Source: Alphaproteobacteria bacterium (GTDB lineage: Bacteria; Myxococcota_A; UBA796; GCA-2862545). From it: 64,000 bases of DNA. Numbering within the stretch: the first letter of the stretch is position 1; every line of letters begins with the position of its first letter. This document shows, in pieces, positions 48,980-60,162 of this stretch. The notes beneath the pieces were generated by a model. That model was not told where the DNA came from. It worked only from the letters and a program-made list of their open reading frames with translations, and did no database searches. A program made the position numbers and the translations under genes. Location of the stretch: positions 1 to 64,000 of the forward strand of contig JACKEP010000015.1 of the NCBI GenBank assembly GCA_020632915.1, read 5' to 3'.

Positions 48980-49785
48980 AGGGTCTCCGGGTGCAGGCGC
49001 GCTCGGAAGAAGGCCAGCACGCGATGCAGCGCCGCCTGGGTGGGCTGGCCGTCCGCGTCGATGAGGTGGGTGGTCAGCACCGAGTGGGCGTCGGCCGGGT
49101 GTCCCCACGGGTTGCTGGGGCTGCTGTCGATCTCGATGGCCTCGAAGCCGTCGCCGAGGGCCTCGCGCAGGGCGGTGAACCGCGCCGCCGGGCACAGCGG
49201 ATCGCCCGTGAACCGCAGGCCGAGGACGGTCAGGCCGTCGGCGTCCACGCGCTGGCGCACCGCGGCGAGCTGGGCGTCGGAGACGTGGAGCCTGCGCCCC
49301 AGCGCGGCGACGACGGGGACGGGCAGGCTCGGCTGCGACAGCACCGGGGCCATCACGCTGTCGTCGACGGCGAGCGCCAGCGCGAAGTTGCCGGTCACGC
49401 ACATGCCGACGGCCCCCACGCCGGGGCCGCCGCAGGCCCGGTGGGCGTGACGGCACAGGGCGCGCAGCCACGTGGTGAGCGGGGAGGCGTGGCGCGCGGC
49501 CAGCAGGTGGATCTCGCGGCGGATGCAGATCTGCACCACGGTGCGGGCCATGTACGCCTGGCTCATCGGCGCGCCCGGGGTGCCGAACAGGTCGGGCATC
49601 CACACCGAGAAGCCGGCGTTCGCCACGTGGCGGGCGAACGTGGCGACCTGCGGCGTGATGCCCGGGATCTCGGTCATCACCACCACCGCCGGTCCGCTGC
49701 CGAGCCGGTAGACCTCACGCGCGCGGCCCTCCAGCGTCAGGGTCTCGCGCGTGAAGTCGGCCAGATCGTCGGGACGCGACCTCAC
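48976..49785 (-). CDS. Dienelactone hydrolase-like alpha/beta hydrolase
   Basis: A 269-residue cytoplasmic protein. VVVMTEIPGITPQVATFARHVANAGFSVWMPDLFG matches the DLH-family start (E..G......ia..lA..G..v..Pdlf). GMCVTGNFALA is the nucleophile elbow with Cys in place of Ser, as in DLH enzymes (G.C.GG), though the last Gly differs. Candidate acid and His are FTGDPLCPAAR and AHSVLTTH. It hydrolyses a cyclic ester or related compound; substrate unknown. The GTG start overlaps the DUF2330 gene stop (GTGA), and its own end overlaps the next gene, so three genes are coupled. Confidence 0.85.
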   Translation of the reverse strand: MRSRPDDLADFTRETLTLEGRAREVYRLGSGPAVVVMTEIPGITPQVATFARHVANAGFSVWMPDLFGTPGAPMSQAYMARTVVQICIRREIHLLAARHASPLTTWLRALCRHAHRACGGPGVGAVGMCVTGNFALALAVDDSVMAPVLSQPSLPVPVVAALGRRLHVSDAQLAAVRQRVDADGLTVLGLRFTGDPLCPAARFTALREALGDGFEAIEIDSSPSNPWGHPADAHSVLTTHLIDADGQPTQAALHRVLAFFRARLHPETL

Positions 49786-51458
49786 CGGCGCCGACGCCGC
49801 AGGCCGAGCAGCAGGGCGAAGGCGCCGAGCACGGCCCCTTCGCGGGCGCCCCGGGTGTCGCAGCCGCAGGTGGGCACGGCGGCGCTGAGCTGACCCACCA
49901 GCGCGTCGATCTGGGCGGCGTTGTCGGTGACGGTGACCAGGCCACCGCTGCGGCCGCCCTGCTCGATGCGTTCGGCGGCGACATTGCCCAGCGGGCCGAT
50001 CCACGCCGTGTAGTCGAAGGCCGGATCGGACAGGTAGTCCGACGGCAGCTGCAGCGAGCGACCGTCCTCCAGCTCGAGCCGGAGCGGGGCGCGGTCGTAG
50101 GTGTACAGGCGCGCGCCGCACTGCACGACCAGGCGCGCCGCGTGCACGTTCGAGACCGGCTGCAGGTCGCGGTTGAGCACGAACAGCGGGTCGAGGTCCA
50201 TCTCGTCGGCGTCCATCGACGACGTCAGCCGGGTGACCCAGCCCGTCTCGTCGACGATCTCCTGGGCGTGCTTCATCGCCGGCACCCAGCCGTCGTCGGG
50301 GTCCTCGAGCCGGTCGGCCAGGGCGTTGCCGTCGACGGTGGCCGACCGCGTCTCGGCGTACTGGTCGAGCTGGCTGTACAGCTCGACCTCGGTGAGGCCG
50401 TAGCGATCGAGGACGGCGGCATCCACCGGGAGCACCTGCCGCAGGAACGGCACCGTGCCCGTGGACACGGGGATGCCCGCGTTCTGCATCGCGCGGATCA
50501 CCTGGGCGGCGTTGGCGGTGCCGAGGGCGCGCACCCCGAGCAGGTCGTAGTCGCCGTCGGACCAGAACGTGCCGTCGTAGACCGACGTGGGGCCGGCGAA
50601 GTCGGTGGCGAAGGCCTTGCCGCCCGCCTCGTCGGCAGCTGCGGACACGACGTCGGTGTAGTTGGCGCCTCCGGCCCGCCAGTCGATGGCGAACGGGTTG
50701 ATCACCACGTGCAGGTAGTTCTCGGGGATCGCGCGGGCCTTGCCGAACACGTACGGCTGCAGGCGCATGTCGGGCGTGGCGGCGACGGCGGTGAGGCGCA
50801 GGGGGATCGACGCCTCGGTGCCCTCGTAGGTCAGCGCGATGGGGCGCAGGTCGCCCACGTCGCGGTCCTTCTCCAGGCGCAGGGCCACGAACCAGCTGTC
50901 GTCGCCGAGGTAGGTGGCCAGCTTGTCTTCGAGGCTGGCGGGCACGGTGTAGCCGTGGGTGGTCAGCCAGCTGACGAGGCTGTCGACCGAGTCGGCCTGG
51001 AGCACCGCGGTGGCGTAGGGCCCGAGCGTGCCCTGGGAGGCGACGACCACGCCGCCGTCGTCGTCACGGGGCGCTTCGTCGCTGTCGGCGGTGGCGAGGT
51101 CGCGGGTGCCCCCGCCGGCGCCCTCCTTGCACGTGCCTTCCACCTCCACGCTGACATTGAACGTGGGACGCGTCGGCGGCGACAGCCGGGTGAACACGTC
51201 GTCGACCGTGGTGCGCAGCTGGGGCACCTTCGGCACGGGCAGGATCCACGCGAACTCGGGGGCGTCGCCCTCGTAGGTGATCTGCACCTGCACCTCGACG
51301 GTGCCCGTGTCGTCGTCGATGGCGAACAGGATCCGCTCGGCGGCCTGCTCCACCGGCGCCGCCGCGTCGCAGAAGAAGCCGCCGCAGGCCAGCGCCGCGG
51401 GGCTGGCGGTGAGGCCGACCAGGGCCAGGGCGATCGGGGCGCCCCGTAGGGTGTGCAT
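49782..51458 (-). CDS. DUF2330 protein with MYXO-CTERM-like tag
   Basis: A 558-residue secreted protein. Signal peptide MHTLRGAPIALALVGLTASPAALA leads to CGGFFCD, the typical DUF2330 start, and QITYEGDAPEFAWILPVPKVPQL is its core motif. The family is common in Myxococcota and of unknown role. The C-terminus has CGCDTRGAREG, one hydrophobic helix (AVLGAFALLLGL) and RRRRR: a MYXO-CTERM-like surface-anchoring tag processed by a dedicated protease (rhombosortase/myxosortase in other systems). GGAG precedes the ATG. The stop overlaps the hydrolase gene downstream. Confidence 0.92.
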   Translation of the reverse strand: MHTLRGAPIALALVGLTASPAALACGGFFCDAAAPVEQAAERILFAIDDDTGTVEVQVQITYEGDAPEFAWILPVPKVPQLRTTVDDVFTRLSPPTRPTFNVSVEVEGTCKEGAGGGTRDLATADSDEAPRDDDGGVVVASQGTLGPYATAVLQADSVDSLVSWLTTHGYTVPASLEDKLATYLGDDSWFVALRLEKDRDVGDLRPIALTYEGTEASIPLRLTAVAATPDMRLQPYVFGKARAIPENYLHVVINPFAIDWRAGGANYTDVVSAAADEAGGKAFATDFAGPTSVYDGTFWSDGDYDLLGVRALGTANAAQVIRAMQNAGIPVSTGTVPFLRQVLPVDAAVLDRYGLTEVELYSQLDQYAETRSATVDGNALADRLEDPDDGWVPAMKHAQEIVDETGWVTRLTSSMDADEMDLDPLFVLNRDLQPVSNVHAARLVVQCGARLYTYDRAPLRLELEDGRSLQLPSDYLSDPAFDYTAWIGPLGNVAAERIEQGGRSGGLVTVTDNAAQIDALVGQLSAAVPTCGCDTRGAREGAVLGAFALLLGLRRRRR

Positions 51459-51514
51459 GGTGTCTCCGTCCGTGCCGTGCAGGATCATAGCGCCGGGGGA
51501 CCGCAGGCGGCGCC

Positions 51515-52546
51515 TCACCGACGCAGGTGGACGGACACGGCGGGCGCGAGCGCGTCGGCGACGATCTGGTGACCCGCGGGGCTCCAGTGGGCGCCCTGCC
51601 GCAGCGCGACCCCCGCAGCGGCGGCCTGCTCGAACGCCGCCCAGGGCGCGACGCAGTCGGTGGGCCGCGGCGCGCACCACGCCGCGAACGGCGCGTCGAC
51701 GCCGCTGCCGTGGGGGGTGCCCAGCAGGTCGACCTCGGGGAGCCACGCCACGACCAGCGGCACGGCCGCGGTGTCGGCGTCGCGGCCCGCGCGCGCCAGC
51801 AGGGCCGCGGCGAGCGCGTCGCGGGCGTCGTCGTCCCGCAGCGGGCTGCGCAGGGTCTCGGCCCACACCTCGAGCAGGTCGAGGGTGCGCCACCGGTGCA
51901 GGCGGGGCCCCTCGGGACCGGGCGGGGGCAGCGGGGCGCCGTGGAGCGCGAGCACGCCGTCCTGCAGCGTGAACCACGGCTTGGCCCACACGTCCCACGT
52001 GGCCAGCGGGCGCACCATCATCGGGGAGGTCAGCCCGAGCACGACCACGTCGGGGCGGGTCGGCAGCACGTCGCGCTCGAGCGCGAGCACGCACTGGTCG
52101 AGGCCGTAGCCGGGCACGCCGGCGTTCACGACGTGCCAGCCTGTCGCCGTCGCCAGCCGCACGGCGAAGGTGTCTGCATCCGCCACCTCGTCGCCGTAGG
52201 TGAACGAGTCCCCCAGCAGCACCACGGTGGGGGCGCCGTCGGCGGCGGTGGGGGTGACCCGGTGGCCGGCGGCGTCGACGGTGACGCCGGGTGCGGTGTG
52301 GCCCGGACGCACGCGCCAGCCGAGCGTCGGGTCGTGCGCCAGCCCGCGCTCGCCAGGTGCCGCGGCGAGGGCGGGATCTGCCTGCTTGTCCTGCCACCGC
52401 AGCAGGCTCACCAGGCGTCGACCGGCCGACGACGTGCCCGCCACGGCCTGTTGGAACGCCGGCTGGGCCAGGGCGAGGCGCGCCGCGACCTCGGTGGTCG
52501 CCAGCGTCGCCAGGGCGACGATCGACAGGGCGAGGGGACGGCGCAG
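51515..52546 (-). CDS. SGNH/GDSL-hydrolase-like protein with N-terminal membrane anchor
   Basis: A protein of 343 residues if started at the CTG at 52546 (GAGG nine bases upstream), which gives an anchor RRPLALSIVALATLATTEVAARLAL. A GTG at 52444 would give 309 residues without it. The SGNH block I is VVLLGDSFTYGDEV (catalytic Ser), with VVNAGVPGYGLDQ (block II Gly), VVLGLTSPMM instead of the usual GxND, and HWSPAGHQIVAD with His near the end. Such membrane-anchored enzymes act as esterases or acyl transferases on polysaccharides, but substrate is unknown. Confidence 0.7.
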   Translation of the reverse strand: MRRPLALSIVALATLATTEVAARLALAQPAFQQAVAGTSSAGRRLVSLLRWQDKQADPALAAAPGERGLAHDPTLGWRVRPGHTAPGVTVDAAGHRVTPTAADGAPTVVLLGDSFTYGDEVADADTFAVRLATATGWHVVNAGVPGYGLDQCVLALERDVLPTRPDVVVLGLTSPMMVRPLATWDVWAKPWFTLQDGVLALHGAPLPPPGPEGPRLHRWRTLDLLEVWAETLRSPLRDDDARDALAAALLARAGRDADTAAVPLVVAWLPEVDLLGTPHGSGVDAPFAAWCAPRPTDCVAPWAAFEQAAAAGVALRQGAHWSPAGHQIVADALAPAVSVHLRR

Positions 52547-52622
52547 GGCGGTGATCCTCGGGAGGGTGCGATGGCGGCAGGGTAGCCGGCTTCAGGGTAG
52601 GAGGGGGGACCTGTGAGGACCC

Positions 52623-54934
<2,312 letters not shown>

Positions 54935-54938
<4 letters not shown>

Positions 54939-55714
54939 GCGGCGCCGCCGATCCCTGGCGCCTCGACGGCCGTCGCGTGCTCGTCACCGGCGGCACGCAG
55001 GGCATCGGCAAGGGCACGGTCACGGCCCTGGTGGAGCGCGGCGCCGAGGTGATCCTCGTCGCCCGCACCGAGGCCGACGTGCAGGGGCTGGTCTGCGCGC
55101 TCGGCGGTCAGGGGCATGCCGTGCACGGCGTCGTCGCCGACGTCACCACCGAGACGGGGCGCGACGCGGTCGTCGCCACGGTGCGCGCGCTCGGCGGTGC
55201 CCTCCACGGGCTCGTCAACAACGTCGGCACCAACACCCGCAAGCCCACGCTGTCGTGGACGGTCGACGACTTCGAGGACCTGCTGCGCGTCAACACCACG
55301 CAGGCGTGGGCGCTCACCGTGGCGCTGCACGACGCGCTGTCGGCGGCGCGCGACGCGAGCGTGGTGTTCGTCACCAGCGTGGCGGGCCACCGCGCGGTGC
55401 GCACCTCCACGGCCGGCTACGCCGCCACCAAGGGCGCCCTCGACGGCCTCGTGCGCTTCCTGGCGGCCGAGTGGGGCCCCGACGGCATCCGCGTCAACAG
55501 CGTGGCGCCCTGGTACGTGCGCACGCCGCTGGCCGAGCAGGTGCTCGCCGATCCGGCCAAGGCGGCCACGATCCTCGCGCGCACGCCGCTGGGTCGCGTC
55601 GGCGAGCCTGACGACGTCGGACGCGCCGTGGCCTTCCTGCTCATGCCCGCGTCCGGCTGGATCACGGGCGCGCAGGTGCCTGTCGACGGCGGCTTCGAGG
55701 CGCTGGGGCTGTAG
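54935..55714 (+). CDS. SDR oxidoreductase, tropinone-reductase-like
   Basis: A 259-residue NAD(P)-dependent short-chain dehydrogenase. Cofactor motif TGGTQGIGKG, NNVGTN, catalytic Ser in TSVAG and YAATK (Tyr/Lys) are all present. EWGPDGIRVNSVAPWYVRTPLAE and WRLDGRRVLVTGG give the pattern of the plant/bacterial tropinone-reductase branch. Substrate unknown. Start overlaps the glnS stop by ATGA, so it depends on glnS translation; the functional link is unclear. Confidence 0.93.
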
Positions 55715-55729
55715 GCGCGCGCGGCGTCG

Positions 55730-57097
55730 CTACGGGTTCTCGTCGAGCCCCGCGGCGTCCGCCTTCGCCAGGCGCGTGGCCACCTGGGCCTCGGTGAGCA
55801 GGTCGCCCTCGGCGTGGGCGACGACGGCCGCCACCATGCAGTCGCCGGTGACGTTGCAGGTGGTGCGGCACATGTCGAGGAGGCGATCGACGCTGAAGAT
55901 GATGGCGATGCCGCCCTTCATCACGTCCTCGGGCATGCCCACGCTCTGCAGCACGATCACCAGCATGATCAGCCCGACGCCGGGCACGCCCGCCGTGCCG
56001 ATGCTCGCCAGGGTGGCGGTCAGCACGATGGTGAGCTGGGCGGTCACCCCGAGGTCGAGGCCGTAGATCTGGGCGATGAACATCGCGGCGACGCCCTGGT
56101 ACAGCGCGGTGCCGTCCATGTTGATCGTGGCGCCGAGCGGGATGACGAAGCTGGTGACGTCCTCGCCGCACCCGAGCCGCTCGTCGACACACTCCATCGT
56201 GACCGGCAGCGTGGCCGACGACGACGACGACGAGAAGGCCAGCAGCTGGGCCGGGGCGATGGCGCCGTAGAACCGGCGCAGGCCCATCCCGGTGAACAGG
56301 CGCAGCAGCCCCGGGTAGACCACGCCCATCATCACCGCGAGCCCGGCGACCACGGTGGTGGTGTAGACGAGCAGGGCGCCCAGCACGTCCAGGCCGAGCG
56401 TCGCGATGACGCGCACGATGAGCGCGAACACCGCGATCGGTGCCGTGAGCATCACGAGGTGGACGAGCTTGATGATCGTCTCGGTGAGGCCGTCGGCCAC
56501 ACGGATGACGGGCTCGGCCTTGTCGCGGGGCACGAGCGTGAGCGCCACCCCGATGGCCAGCGCGGCGAACACGACCTGGAGCATGTTGCCCGAGGCCAGC
56601 GACGCGAAGGGGTTGGCCGGCACGATGTCGAGCAGCGTGGCCCAGACGTCGGGGGCCACCGCCTTGTCGATCTTGTCGGCCGCGGCGGCGACGCCGGTGG
56701 CGGCGAGCGTGTCGCGCAGCTCGGCGCTGACCCAGTGCCCGGGCTGGACGAGGTCGGCGAGCACGAGGCCGGTGGTGATCGCGAGCGCCGTGGTCACCAG
56801 GTAGATCGCGATGGTGCGCCCGCCGATGCGCGACAGCTTCTGCAGGTCGTTCAGGCTCGACGCGCCCACCACGAGGCTGAACAGCACGATCGGCACGGCG
56901 ATGAAGCGCAGCAGGCGCAGGAACAGGTCGCCGACGAAGTCGTTGAGGTGGACGACGAACATGGCGACGGCGTGGAGCGGGCCCTCGGTGCCGATGGCGG
57001 CGGACAGACCCGGACCGGCGAGGTTGAGCACGAGCCCGACCACCAGCCCGGCGACCATGCCGATCAGGATCTGCCAGTGCAGCTCGAGCTTGCGCAT
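55730..57097 (-). CDS. Dicarboxylate/amino-acid:cation symporter (DAACS family)
   Basis: A 455-residue inner-membrane transporter of the GltP/GltT/DctA family, importing glutamate, aspartate or C4-dicarboxylates with Na+ or H+. Hairpin HP1 carries the serine-rich motif SSSSSSATLPVT, TM7 has NMDGTALYQ, HP2 has ASIGTAGVPGVG, and TM8 has DRLLDMCRTTCNVTGD, the substrate-binding region. The Arg/Asp/Cys pattern does not decide between glutamate and dicarboxylate. It is convergent with the SDR gene, 15 bases apart. Confidence 0.95.
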   Translation of the reverse strand: MRKLELHWQILIGMVAGLVVGLVLNLAGPGLSAAIGTEGPLHAVAMFVVHLNDFVGDLFLRLLRFIAVPIVLFSLVVGASSLNDLQKLSRIGGRTIAIYLVTTALAITTGLVLADLVQPGHWVSAELRDTLAATGVAAAADKIDKAVAPDVWATLLDIVPANPFASLASGNMLQVVFAALAIGVALTLVPRDKAEPVIRVADGLTETIIKLVHLVMLTAPIAVFALIVRVIATLGLDVLGALLVYTTTVVAGLAVMMGVVYPGLLRLFTGMGLRRFYGAIAPAQLLAFSSSSSSATLPVTMECVDERLGCGEDVTSFVIPLGATINMDGTALYQGVAAMFIAQIYGLDLGVTAQLTIVLTATLASIGTAGVPGVGLIMLVIVLQSVGMPEDVMKGGIAIIFSVDRLLDMCRTTCNVTGDCMVAAVVAHAEGDLLTEAQVATRLAKADAAGLDENP

Positions 57098-57191
57098 CCG
57101 TCCTCCCGTCGTCGATCGCGCCGCGGGCTGCGGCGAGCCCCAGGGCGACGAGGACGGCGAAGGTACCAGAGCGGGGCGGGCGGCGCTCGCG

Positions 57192-57659
57192 TCAGCCGAG
57201 GATGCTGCTGACGACCATCGCGGCGTGGAAGCACATCACGCCGGCCGAGGCGATCGAGACCACCTGGGTGAGGTTGGCGCGCGGGGGCGTCGTGCCGCGG
57301 TTGGCGTGCAGGTAGAGCGCCTGCCACGTGTCGACCGAGGCCCGCAGCGCGAGCCAGGCCGCGATGAAGGCGGCGATGTGCAGGATCAGGGCCAGGGGGC
57401 CGAACTGCGGATCGGCCGACGGCAGCCGACCGCTGGCCGCCCACCACCCGAGCGCGAGCCCGGTGAGGGCCAGGGCACCGCCGCAGTAGATCATCGCGTG
57501 GCGGAACCGCTGCGCGACCCAGCCCAACGTCGGGCTGCCCCAGCCGTGGGTGGCGGCGCCGGGCTGGGTGTCGGGAGGGATCGTCCAGTCCAGATCCCCG
57601 AGGTCGAGGGCAGGGCCCTCGGGCGGGGTGGCGGACGGGTCTCGGCGGTCCATCTGCAC
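57192..57659 (-). CDS. Small membrane protein, unknown function
   Basis: A 155-residue protein, GTG start (ATG two codons later is equally possible) with GGTGGAG upstream. An acidic cytoplasmic N-terminus (LDLGDLDWTIPPD) precedes three membrane helices: MIYCGGALALTGLALGWWA, LALILHIAAFIAAWLAL and VVSIASAGVMCFHAAMVVSSI. It resembles short uncharacterised myxobacterial membrane proteins; not identified. The symporter gene follows 94 bases downstream in the same direction. Confidence 0.65.
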   Translation of the reverse strand: MQMDRRDPSATPPEGPALDLGDLDWTIPPDTQPGAATHGWGSPTLGWVAQRFRHAMIYCGGALALTGLALGWWAASGRLPSADPQFGPLALILHIAAFIAAWLALRASVDTWQALYLHANRGTTPPRANLTQVVSIASAGVMCFHAAMVVSSILG

Positions 57660-57864
57660 GCGGCTCCACCTTCACGTCGGGGCAAGGATACCCGTTGCCG
57701 TTGCGGTTCATCAACGTCCTTGTCCGCAATTCGGCGCGAAGACCACCGACATGAAGTCAAGATTGTTGCGGGTTCCTACGGACAGTGCCCTGGGGGCGCC
57801 GTCGTGGCGTATGCGGCGCGCGCTTCGGTACCCGTGACGCGGTAGACCACGGCGAGGAGCGCGC

Positions 57865-60162
57865 GTGATCCAGCCCCCCCCGCCGAGCGAGCCGGCGCGC
57901 CCGTCCGTGGCGCCCCTGCTGGTCGTCCCCGTCGTGGCGCTCCTCGCGCTCGGCGCGGTCGGGCCCGCCGAACGTGCGGTGCTCCACGGGCTGCTGGCGA
58001 TCCTCCTCGTGGCGCGGATGCGCGACGGGCGGGTCGACGGGGCGGCGCGCGCCGTCGTGTTCGCCGCGCTCCCGCTGCTCGGCGCGATGCTGGTGGGGCT
58101 GGTGCCGCTGCCTGCCTCGGTGCTGGCGGTGCTGGCGCCCGGCATCGTCGCCGCCCGTCCGTTCGACGACAGCTGGACGTTGTCGCTCCGGCCGGAGCGC
58201 GTGCCCGAGGCCGCGGCCACCTGGCTGCTGCTGACCAGCCAGGCCGCCCTCCTGGTCGCCGTGGCCCCCGATCGTCGGCGCCTCGCGCCCTGGTTGGCGT
58301 GGGGAACGCTCGGCTTCGCCCTGCTCGGCATCACGCACGCCGCCGTCGACGCGCAGACCCTGTTCGGCGTCGTCGCGGTGCGCGCGCACGACGGCCGGTT
58401 CTTCGCGCCGCTGGTGCACCCCAACCACCACGGCGCCGTCCTGCTCGCGGGCCTGCCGTTCGTGGTGCAGGCGCTGCGGCGCGACCTCGACGCCCGCACG
58501 CCCCGCGCCGTGGTGTGGGCGGCGCTCGTGGCCTGGATCGTCGCCTACCCGATCGTGGTGGCCTCGATGGGCCTCGTGCTCGCGCTGGCCGCCCAGGGGG
58601 CGGTGCTCGTGGGCGCGTCGTCGTGGCCGCTGCCCCGCCGGGTCGGCGTGCTGGCGGTGGGCGCCGCTGTGCTGTCCGGCGCGGCGGTGTGGGTGACGGT
58701 GCAGCAGCCCGAGTGGTGGCTGCTCTCCGGCGCGCCGCGGCTCGCGCAGTGGGCCGACACCGTCCCCGTCGTCGTCGACCACCCGCTCGCCGGCGTGGGG
58801 GCCGGCGCCTACGGGGCGGCCTACACGGCCTACCGCACCGTCAGCAGCTACGCGGTGTTCGAGCACGCCCACGCCGACGTGCTGGAGTGGGTGGCGGAGC
58901 TCGGCGCCTTCGGGCTGGTGGCCGTGGCGATGAGCGTGCCGCTGTGGCCGGTCGACGGGCGCGGCGCGGACCGGCTCCCGTGGACGCTGGCGCTCACCGC
59001 GCTGGCCGTCCACGGCTGCGTGGACTTCCCGTGGCACGTGCCGGGGGTGGCGCTGGTCGGCGTGGTGGTCGCGGTCGGGTGGGGGCGTGCCCCCCGTCCT
59101 CCCGTGTGGGGACCGTCGCGTTGGCTCGGCGTGCTGGTGGTGGCGCACGTCGCCGCGATCGGCCTGCTCGCGCAGCGGGCCTGGGTCGACCACGCCGTCG
59201 AGGCCGTCCACACCCGCACCGCCGACGACGCCACGCTCGACGCGCTGGAGCGCCTGGCGCCGTGGCGTCCGGAGCCGTGGCTGGCGCGGCTCGCCGCGGC
59301 CCCCACCCGGGAGCGCGCGACGATGGTCGCCCACCGGTTCAGCGACGACGGGATCACGCTCGCGCGCGTGGCGGCGGTGATGCTGGAGGCGGGGGATCTC
59401 GACGCGGCGGCGTCGTGGAGCCAGCGCGCCGTCCGGCGGGATCCGAACGACTTCCGGGCCTGGCGCCTGGTGGCCGCGATCCGGCAGCGTCAGGGCGACA
59501 CCGTGGGGGCAGCCGAGGCGTGGGCCGAGGCGCTGCGTCGCTGGCCGCGCGAGCTGCTCGACGTCGGTCACCCGTTCGACGACGCGTTCGCCGTGTTCCC
59601 GATCGGGGTGTGGTGGCTCACCGCGCTGGCCGATGCGCCGGCGCACTGGTCGGTGCGGCTGGCGTGGACGATGCTCGAGCGCGAGGACTACGACACTGCG
59701 CTGCTCGCCTGCGAGCAGGCTGGCCGCCTCCGCCCCGCGGCCCACACCTGGATGCCGGCCTGCGCGACGGCCCTGGCGGGGACGGGCCAGGTGGCGGCCG
59801 CACGGGACTACCTGGACCGGTGGACCACCGAGCGTCCCGAGGACTTCTGGGCGTGGGTGGCCGTGTGGGACACCCTGGGCCGGTTCGGCGACGCCTCGGA
59901 TCTGCCGTCCCGGGAGCAGGCCCTGCGGCGCGCGTGGACGCTGCGCCCGGGGGACGGCCGCACCTGTCGGTTGCTCAAGGAGGCGCGCGCGGCGTGCGGG
60001 GCGTGCACACGCCAGGATCCCGCGTGCACGGCGCCGCCGCCGACGTCGACGTGTGCCCTGGCGGCCTGGGCGCTCACGCCGGCCGACGAGCCGCTGCCGG
60101 CGCGGCCGCTCGATGCCACGGCGCTGCCCGACGACGACGCGCTGTGGGTCCGGTGTCCGTGA
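57865..60162 (+). CDS. O-antigen ligase-like membrane protein with TPR domain
   Basis: A 765-residue protein; GTG start with GAGGAG. The first ~430 residues have about ten membrane helices with the Wzy_C-type features: RFFAPLVHPNHHGAVLLAGLP (H..N..G), VASMGLVLALAAQGA, and the long periplasmic loop VVVDHPLAGVGAGAYGAAY...AHADVLEWVAELGAFG, which is the hallmark of O-antigen ligase/polymerase. The C-terminal ~330 residues carry TPR-type helices (AAVMLEAGDLDAAASWSQRAVRRDPNDF, AAEAWAEALRRWP). It would join or polymerise surface polysaccharide. The GT-C gene starts within its stop. Confidence 0.85.
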   Translation: MIQPPPPSEPARPSVAPLLVVPVVALLALGAVGPAERAVLHGLLAILLVARMRDGRVDGAARAVVFAALPLLGAMLVGLVPLPASVLAVLAPGIVAARPFDDSWTLSLRPERVPEAAATWLLLTSQAALLVAVAPDRRRLAPWLAWGTLGFALLGITHAAVDAQTLFGVVAVRAHDGRFFAPLVHPNHHGAVLLAGLPFVVQALRRDLDARTPRAVVWAALVAWIVAYPIVVASMGLVLALAAQGAVLVGASSWPLPRRVGVLAVGAAVLSGAAVWVTVQQPEWWLLSGAPRLAQWADTVPVVVDHPLAGVGAGAYGAAYTAYRTVSSYAVFEHAHADVLEWVAELGAFGLVAVAMSVPLWPVDGRGADRLPWTLALTALAVHGCVDFPWHVPGVALVGVVVAVGWGRAPRPPVWGPSRWLGVLVVAHVAAIGLLAQRAWVDHAVEAVHTRTADDATLDALERLAPWRPEPWLARLAAAPTRERATMVAHRFSDDGITLARVAAVMLEAGDLDAAASWSQRAVRRDPNDFRAWRLVAAIRQRQGDTVGAAEAWAEALRRWPRELLDVGHPFDDAFAVFPIGVWWLTALADAPAHWSVRLAWTMLEREDYDTALLACEQAGRLRPAAHTWMPACATALAGTGQVAAARDYLDRWTTERPEDFWAWVAVWDTLGRFGDASDLPSREQALRRAWTLRPGDGRTCRLLKEARAACGACTRQDPACTAPPPTSTCALAAWALTPADEPLPARPLDATALPDDDALWVRCP

